64,000 nucleotides of DNA, from NCBI RefSeq assembly GCF_001417775.1, contig NZ_BBZJ01000019.1, positions 248,001-312,000 on the forward strand. Direction: 5' to 3'. The notes under the pieces were generated by a model. It was not told the origin of the DNA and searched no databases. It saw only the letters and a list, made by a program, of their open reading frames with translations. Below, in pieces: positions 58,926 through 64,000 of this stretch (position 1 is the first letter of the stretch; every line of letters begins with the position of its first letter). This stretch comes from Streptomyces sp. TP-A0356. GTDB taxonomy: Bacteria > Actinomycetota > Actinomycetes > Streptomycetales > Streptomycetaceae. The translations under genes were made by a program, and so were the position numbers.

Positions 58926-60521
58926 ATGAACGTGTTGCCACTGCTGTTGCTGGTCGCCGGCAGCGCAGCCGTCGCCGGGGCGGCACGCCGCACCCCGGTG
59001 CCCGCGCCTCTGCTGCTCGTCGCGGTGGGCCTCGCGATCTCCTACGTGCCCGGGGTGCCCCAGTACACCCTCGCCCCCGGCATCGTCCTGCCGCTGGTGC
59101 TGCCCCCGCTGCTGTACACGGCGGCCACCGAGAGCTCCTACCTCGACCTGCGGGCGCAGCTGCGGCCCGTGGCGCTGCTGTCCGTCGGATACGTGCTCTT
59201 CGCCACGCTCCTCGTGGGCTGGGCGGCTTATCTGATCATCCCGGACCTGCCGTTGACCGCGGCACTGGTGCTGGGCGCGGTGGTCGCGCCGCCGGACGCG
59301 GTGGCGGCCACGGCGGTCGCCCGGCGGGTGGGACTGCCGTCGCGGATCACCACGATCCTGCAGGGGGAGTCGCTGGTGAACGACGCGACCGCGATCACCG
59401 CGTACAAGGTGGCGCTCGCCGCGGCGGTCGGGGAGGGCGCGACCTGGCTCGGCGGGGTGCGGGAGTTCCTGCTCGCGGCGGTCGGCGGTGTCGTGGTCGG
59501 TCTGCTGCTGATGGTGCCGATCCACTGGCTGCGCACGCATCTGAAGGAAGCGCTGCTGCAGAACACCCTCTCCCTGCTGATCCCGTACGTCGCGTACGGC
59601 GCCGCGGAGTGGGCGCACGCCTCCGGGGTGCTCGCCGTGGTCGTCGTCGCCCTCTATCTCGGCTACCACAACTGGCAGGTCGACTTCGCCACCCGCCTCC
59701 AGGAGGAGGCGGTGTGGAAGATGGTCGCGTTCGTCCTGGAGTCGGCGGTGTTCGCGCTCATCGGACTGCAGCTGCCGTTCGTCCTGAGGGGCCTCGGCCA
59801 GTACGAGGGCACGCGCGCGGCCTGGTACGCGGTGGCGGTGTTCCTCGTGGTCGTCGTGTCACGGTTCGTCTGGGTCTATCCGGCGACCTTCCTGCCGCGC
59901 ATGCTGTCCGCGCGCATCCGGCAGCGCGAGGAGAACCCCACCTGGAAGGGGCCGTTCATCATCGCCTGGGCGGGGATGCGCGGGGTGGTCTCGCTCGCGA
60001 TCGCCTTCTCCATCCCGCGGACCGTGCACGGCGGCGGCCCCTTCCCCGACCGCAACCTCATCCTCTTCCTGACCTTCACGACGGTGATCGGCACGCTGGT
60101 GGTGCAGGGCCTGACCCTGCCCCCGCTCATCCGGCTGCTGCGACTGCCCGGACGTGACCCGCAGGCCGAGACCCTCGCGGAGGCGAACGCCCAGGCACAG
60201 GCGTCCCGGGCCGCCGAGCAGCGACTCGACGAGCTCCTGAACGACGAGCGCAATGCCTTGCCGCCCCCGCTGGCCGAGCGCCTCCGCACGGTCCTGGAGC
60301 GCCGTCGCAACGCGGTCTGGGAGCGACTGGGCTCGGTGAACCCGGTGACCGGTGAAACGGCCGACGACACCTACCGGCGTCTGTCCCGGCAGATGATCGG
60401 CGCGGAACGCGAGGTCTTCGTGAGGCTCCGCAACCACCGCTACATCGACGACGAGATGCTCCGCACGCTGCTGCGCAGGCTGGACCTGGAGGAGGCGGCG
60501 GCCTATCGGGAGACGGCGTGA
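58926..60521 (+). CDS. CPA1-type Na+/H+ antiporter
   Basis: 531 residues; twelve or so membrane helices over the first 400 residues, then a cytoplasmic helical tail of about 110 residues rich in Glu/Arg. Signature elements: VVAPPDAVAATAVARR, ILQGESLVNDATAI (ion-binding ND) and WAGMRGVVSLAIA. It exchanges Na+ or K+ for protons and would serve pH and salt tolerance, consistent with its position near sigH. ATG 58926 starts MNVLPLLLLV. Confidence 0.92.
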   Translation: MNVLPLLLLVAGSAAVAGAARRTPVPAPLLLVAVGLAISYVPGVPQYTLAPGIVLPLVLPPLLYTAATESSYLDLRAQLRPVALLSVGYVLFATLLVGWAAYLIIPDLPLTAALVLGAVVAPPDAVAATAVARRVGLPSRITTILQGESLVNDATAITAYKVALAAAVGEGATWLGGVREFLLAAVGGVVVGLLLMVPIHWLRTHLKEALLQNTLSLLIPYVAYGAAEWAHASGVLAVVVVALYLGYHNWQVDFATRLQEEAVWKMVAFVLESAVFALIGLQLPFVLRGLGQYEGTRAAWYAVAVFLVVVVSRFVWVYPATFLPRMLSARIRQREENPTWKGPFIIAWAGMRGVVSLAIAFSIPRTVHGGGPFPDRNLILFLTFTTVIGTLVVQGLTLPPLIRLLRLPGRDPQAETLAEANAQAQASRAAEQRLDELLNDERNALPPPLAERLRTVLERRRNAVWERLGSVNPVTGETADDTYRRLSRQMIGAEREVFVRLRNHRYIDDEMLRTLLRRLDLEEAAAYRETA

Positions 60522-60564
60522 GCCGCTCCGGGGCCGAGGTCGTGTGAGCCGCGCCGGACCGCGC

Positions 60565-61488
60565 TCAGGAGAAGGGCCTCCCGGTGATCACGGCGGCCAG
60601 CGTCGTCCCCCTGGGGAACGCGCCCGCCTCCGTCAGCACGACAAGTCCGTACAGCAGCTTGGCGACATACAGACGTTCCACCGGGAGGGCGTGGCGCGCC
60701 TCGAAGTCGTCCGCGAAGGCCAGGAGTTCGTGCGGAGTGCGGCCGTAGCCGCCGAAGTGGAAGCGGGTGTCCAGGGACCAGGTGCCACGGCGGCCGTCGA
60801 AGGCCCGGGTCTGCAGGGCGGCCGTCTCGGCGGCCAGGAAGTCGCCCTTCAGGACCGCCATACCCAGGGCTCGCGCGCCGGGGCCGAGACCCGCGGCCAG
60901 GCCCGCCAGTGTGCCGCCGGTGCCACAGGCCACGGCGACCACGTCAGCCCGTCCGCTCAGCTCCTCGCCGAGCGCGCGGCAGCCCTGTACGGCCAGGGCG
61001 TTGCTGCCGCCCTCCGGCACCACGTACGCCTCCTCGGCGTCCGCCGCGCGCAGGATCCCGGCCAGGGTCTCCGGCTCCGTCTTGCGGCGGTACGTCGATC
61101 TGTCGACGAAGTGCAGGCGCATGCCGTCGGCCGCGCACCGGGCGAGCGAGGGGTTGAGCGGGCGGTCGGCCAGCTCATGACCGCGGACCACGCCGATCGT
61201 GTCCAGCCCGAGCAGCCGGCCCGCCGCGGCCGTGGCCCGCAGATGGTTGGAGTACGCGCCGCCGAAGGTGAGCAGGGGGCGGCCGGCCGCGGCCCGCAGG
61301 TTCGGGGCGAGCTTGCGCCACTTGTTGCCGACCAGGTCCGGGTGGATCAGGTCGTCCCGCTTCAGCAGGAGCCGGACGCCATGCCGTGCGAAGCGTTCGT
61401 CCGCCACCTCATGCAGCGGCGAGGGCAACCGCGGGTGCAGCACGGCCGGGTCGAGCGCTTCGGGGTGCGGCACGTCGGGGCTGTTCAC
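60565..61488 (-). CDS. PLP-dependent ACC deaminase/D-cysteine desulfhydrase family enzyme
   Basis: About 307 residues from GTG 61488 (VNSPDVPHPEAL; an upstream GTG at 61506 is also possible). The PLP lysine lies in VGNKWRKLAPN, substrate-binding FGGAYSNHLRA follows, and the phosphate-binding loop is ACGTGGTLAGLAAGL. Family members deaminate 1-aminocyclopropane-1-carboxylate or desulfhydrate D-cysteine; which applies cannot be told by eye. Confidence 0.87.
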   Translation of the reverse strand: MNSPDVPHPEALDPAVLHPRLPSPLHEVADERFARHGVRLLLKRDDLIHPDLVGNKWRKLAPNLRAAAGRPLLTFGGAYSNHLRATAAAGRLLGLDTIGVVRGHELADRPLNPSLARCAADGMRLHFVDRSTYRRKTEPETLAGILRAADAEEAYVVPEGGSNALAVQGCRALGEELSGRADVVAVACGTGGTLAGLAAGLGPGARALGMAVLKGDFLAAETAALQTRAFDGRRGTWSLDTRFHFGGYGRTPHELLAFADDFEARHALPVERLYVAKLLYGLVVLTEAGAFPRGTTLAAVITGRPFS

Positions 61489-61751
61489 CCCCACATTGTC
61501 GGACACGGCTTGTACCGGCGACCGCCTCGCCTTGTATCCGCGACCGCCTCGTCCTGTCCCGCGCTTCGCGGCCGCGCGAGCCGATCCGGCCGGCGGAGGA
61601 TCTGCCGATGACCACACCGCTCGGCAGGGCGCTTCAGTGTGCCCCGTCCGTCGTTGATCCATTCCCGCTCTTTTGGGTAATGGTACGGACACTCTCCGTG
61701 CTGAGAGGCTTCTTTCCGCAGATCAATGCATGACCGGGAGGGGCAATTTCA

Positions 61752-63158
61752 ATGTCGGTAGGCGAAGAGGTCCGCGCCGAGGAGAACAGGCCGCAGCAGA
61801 GTCTGGGCACCACGGCCGCGCGGAACCTGGCCACCACCACCAAGTCCGCACCCCAGATGCAGGAGATCAGCTCACGATGGCTGCTGCGCATGCTGCCGTG
61901 GGTGAACGTGCAGGGCGGTACCTACCGGGTGAACCGCCGGCTCACCTACTCCGTGGGTGACGGCCGTGTGACGTTCGTCAAGACCGGCGACCAGGTCACG
62001 GTCATCCCCGCGGAGCTGGGCGAATTGCCGGCCCTGCGCGCGTACGACGACCAGGACGTGCTCGCCGAACTCGCCCAGCGGTGCCAGCAGCGCAGGTTCG
62101 CCCCCGGGGACGTGCTCGCCGAGTTCGGCAGCCAGGCGGACGAGGTGTACCTGCTCGCGCACGGCAAGATCGAGAAGGTCGGCACGGGCCCCTACGGGGA
62201 CGACGCGGTGCACGGCGTCCTCGCCGACGGCGCCTACTTCGGCGAGCAGGCACTGCTCGACCCGGACGCCATCTGGGAGTACACGGCCCGCGCGGTCACC
62301 GCCTGCACGGTGCTCGCCCTGCCCCGCCGGGACGTCGAACAGGTCGCCGAGCGCGCCGAGTCCCTGCGTGAGCACCTCCGGCAGCAGCGCTCGATCCCCG
62401 CTCAACGCACCAACAAGTACGGCGAGAAGACGATCGACCTCGCCGCGGGCCACAGCGGCGAGCCGGACATCCCGCACACCTTCGTCGACTACGAGGCGGC
62501 ACCCCGTGAGTACGAACTGAGCATCGCCCAGACCGTCCTGCGCATCCACACCCGCGTGGCCGACCTCTACAACCAGCCGATGAACCAGACCGAGCACCAG
62601 CTGCGGCTCACGGTCGAGGCACTGAAGGAGCGCCAGGAGCACGAGCTCATCAACAACCCCGACTTCGGGCTCCTCCACAACTGCGAGTACGACCAGCGGC
62701 TGCAGCCGCACGACGGCGTGCCGAGCCCCGACGACATGGACGAGCTGCTCAGCAGGCGGCGCGGTACCAAGCTGTTCCTCGCCCACCCGCGCGCGATCGC
62801 CGCGTTCGGGAGGGAACTCAACAAGCGCGGACTCGTCCCGGAGTCCATCGACATCGGGGGCAACCGCATCCCCACCTGGCGGGGAGTGCCCATCTTCCCG
62901 TGCAACAAGATCCCGGTCAGTGACGCCCGTACGAGCTCGATCATCGCCATGCGTACCGGCGAGGAGGACCAGGGTGTCGTCGGCCTCAGGCAGTCCGGCA
63001 TCCCCGACGAGATCGAGCCCAGCCTGTCGGTGCGCTTCATGGGCATCAACGAACAGGCGATCATCAAGTATCTGGTGACGGCCTACTACTCGGCCGCGGT
63101 CCTGGTCCCCGACGCGCTGGGAGTGCTGGAGAACGTCGAGATCGGCCGCTGGAGGTGA
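61752..63158 (+). CDS. Family 2B encapsulin shell protein with cyclic-nucleotide-binding domain
   Basis: 468 residues, ATG with GGAGGGG upstream. An N-terminal arm (1-55, with ISSRWLLRMLPWVNVQGGTY) leads into the first HK97-fold strands (56-92). A Crp-type cyclic-nucleotide-binding domain is inserted at about 95-215: FAPGDVLAEFGSQADEVYLL, and a phosphate-binding cassette with FGEQALL (163-169) and the Arg at 180. The HK97 capsid fold resumes at about 220-468 (TFVDYEAAPREYEL, WRGVPIFPCNKIPV, GVLENVEIGRW). No helix-turn-helix is present, so a 'Crp/Fnr regulator' label would be wrong. This domain order defines family 2B encapsulins, which build protein nanocompartments around terpene-pathway enzymes. 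The neighbour 111 nt downstream is a prenyl synthase, the expected cargo. Confidence 0.92.
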   Translation: MSVGEEVRAEENRPQQSLGTTAARNLATTTKSAPQMQEISSRWLLRMLPWVNVQGGTYRVNRRLTYSVGDGRVTFVKTGDQVTVIPAELGELPALRAYDDQDVLAELAQRCQQRRFAPGDVLAEFGSQADEVYLLAHGKIEKVGTGPYGDDAVHGVLADGAYFGEQALLDPDAIWEYTARAVTACTVLALPRRDVEQVAERAESLREHLRQQRSIPAQRTNKYGEKTIDLAAGHSGEPDIPHTFVDYEAAPREYELSIAQTVLRIHTRVADLYNQPMNQTEHQLRLTVEALKERQEHELINNPDFGLLHNCEYDQRLQPHDGVPSPDDMDELLSRRRGTKLFLAHPRAIAAFGRELNKRGLVPESIDIGGNRIPTWRGVPIFPCNKIPVSDARTSSIIAMRTGEEDQGVVGLRQSGIPDEIEPSLSVRFMGINEQAIIKYLVTAYYSAAVLVPDALGVLENVEIGRWR

Positions 63159-63182
63159 CCCCGTACCACCGCATGCCGTGTT

Positions 63183-63200
63183 CCCGCCCCTCGGGGCGGG
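63183..63200 (+). terminator. Hairpin between shell and cargo genes
   Basis: CCCGCCCC and GGGGCGGG around TC, 24 nt after the shell stop. Could partially terminate transcription so that shell protein exceeds cargo, or stabilise the shell mRNA end. Confidence 0.5.
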
Positions 63201-63269
63201 TACACCCTCGGAGTGCCCGAGCCGCGGTAGCCGAGGCATCACCGTCCGCAGACTCTTCGAGGCGGTCCC

Positions 63270-64000
63270 ATGGGTGAGTTCATCACGGAGCCGAAGCAGA
63301 GCCCGACGCCGGCAAGGAGGAGACCGGCCGTTCCCATGGGGCGGCGCGACGCGCTCCCGAGCCCCGCGGGAGGGCTCGACGGGCACGAGGCCGAGGCGAT
63401 CCTGGAGCGTGCCCGTGCCGCGGTCGATCCGGAGCTGCGCCGGGCCGTCGACTCACTCCCCGGCTCGATGCGCCGGATCGCGCGCTACCACTTCGGCTGG
63501 GAGCACGCGGACGGCACCCCGGCGGCCGGCAACGCGGGCAAGGCGATACGCCCCGCGCTCGTCCTGACCGCGGCCCGCGCGCTCGGCGGGCGGGGGGCCG
63601 CCGCCGTACGGGCCGCCGCGGCCGTCGAACTGGTCCACAACTTCACGCTGTTGCACGACGACGTGATGGACCGGGACACCACCCGCAGACACCGCCCCAC
63701 CGCCTGGACCGTGTTCGGCGACGCCGACGCGATCCTCGCCGGGGATGCCCTGCAGGCGCTGGCGCAGTGGCTGCTCGCCGAGGACCCGCACCCGGCGTCG
63801 GGGGCCGCCGCCGCTCGGCTCGCGGCCTGCGTCGTCGAACTGTGCGCCGGGCAGCACGCGGACACGGCACTGGAGCGGCGCGGCCCGCACGAGGTCACCC
63901 TCGACGAGGTGCTCGCCATGGCCGAGGCGAAGACGGGCGCACTGCTCGGTTGCGCCTGCGCGCTCGGCGCGCTGTACGCGGGAGCCGACGAGCAGGACGT
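63270..64000 (+). CDS. Polyprenyl diphosphate synthase, putative encapsulin cargo, C-terminus beyond window edge
   Basis: 243 residues visible from ATG 63270 (GAGG upstream); the frame is open to the window end. Residues 1 to about 40 are Pro/Arg/Ser-rich and without predicted structure (MGEFITEPKQSPTPARRRP, then ALPSPAGGLDG). The isoprenyl synthase fold begins near residue 45. GKAIRPALVL holds the allylic-diphosphate lysine and arginine; LLHDDVMDRD is the first aspartate-rich motif (DDxxD). The second aspartate motif lies outside the window. It should condense isopentenyl diphosphate with an allylic partner; product length cannot be inferred. The disordered N-terminus matches the type of extension that targets cargo to family 2 encapsulins. 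Confidence 0.9.
   Translation, partial: MGEFITEPKQSPTPARRRPAVPMGRRDALPSPAGGLDGHEAEAILERARAAVDPELRRAVDSLPGSMRRIARYHFGWEHADGTPAAGNAGKAIRPALVLTAARALGGRGAAAVRAAAAVELVHNFTLLHDDVMDRDTTRRHRPTAWTVFGDADAILAGDALQALAQWLLAEDPHPASGAAAARLAACVVELCAGQHADTALERRGPHEVTLDEVLAMAEAKTGALLGCACALGALYAGADEQD

Noticed and set aside
61650..61680. SigB/SigH-type promoter (GGGTAA) upstream of the encapsulin gene
   Set aside because: GGGTA is present at 61675, but no GNNT -35 element lies at the required 14-16 bp spacing.
61752..63158. Crp/Fnr-type transcriptional regulator
   Set aside because: Only the nucleotide-binding domain is present, with no helix-turn-helix, and it is embedded in a capsid-like protein twice the usual length.

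Overview
The window is high-GC actinobacterial chromosomal DNA with Streptomyces gene content and order: frequent GTG starts, strong third-position GC bias, a sigR-rsrA pair, the complete das chitobiose-uptake locus with DasR boxes, wblE, a sigH operon, and the epi-isozizaene synthase/CYP170A pair next to nrdABS. The order closely parallels the conserved core of Streptomyces coelicolor (roughly SCO519x to SCO524x, from memory of that genome; no alignment was run). I see no prophage, integrase, insertion sequence or CRISPR array.

Layout. 1-12.5 kb: ABC1-type kinase, a ThiF-like gene with an apparent +1 frameshift, a YgjP-type metallopeptidase, a TerD/AIM24 operon whose first gene carries a four-copy 48-bp repeat, a zincin-like protein with a Nudix hydrolase, an epimerase, moaE, a Lon-like PDZ protease and a PPA1309-type protein. 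12.6-20.7 kb: a large UPF0182 membrane protein, two identical initiator tRNA genes flanking a Sel1-repeat gene, the divergent catR/catalase pair and a CBS protein. 21-29 kb: hisN-type phosphatase, TetR regulator, SMR transporter, aroA-rsgA, M50 protease, SRAP protein, a small hydrolase, then sigR-rsrA with a SigR-dependent promoter and the sigma-R-prime start. 29-41 kb: two membrane HD-domain proteins, def, the albaflavenone pair, and nrdA-nrdB-AraC-type regulator behind an adenosylcobalamin riboswitch and two candidate NrdR boxes. 41-54.4 kb: GNAT, a solute:sodium symporter with its DUF3311 partner, dasR facing dasABC-dasD, nagB, a SIS protein, a TetR remnant and a PdtaS-like histidine kinase. 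54.5-61.5 kb: wblE, lipid kinase, ushX-sigH, zf-UBP protein, Na+/H+ antiporter and a PLP enzyme.

61.7-64 kb (window edge): a family 2B encapsulin shell gene (HK97-fold protein carrying a cyclic-nucleotide-binding domain) followed by a polyprenyl diphosphate synthase with a disordered N-terminal extension that looks like the encapsulated cargo. This is the least characterised system here and the best candidate for new biology; it continues past the right edge.

Themes: thiol and oxidative stress (sigR-rsrA, catR-catalase), osmotic/general stress (sigH-ushX), N-acetylglucosamine sensing and uptake (dasR, dasABCD, nagB), oxygen-independent switching of ribonucleotide reductase by B12 and NrdR, and isoprenoid metabolism at two separate loci (EIZS/CYP170A and the encapsulated prenyl synthase).
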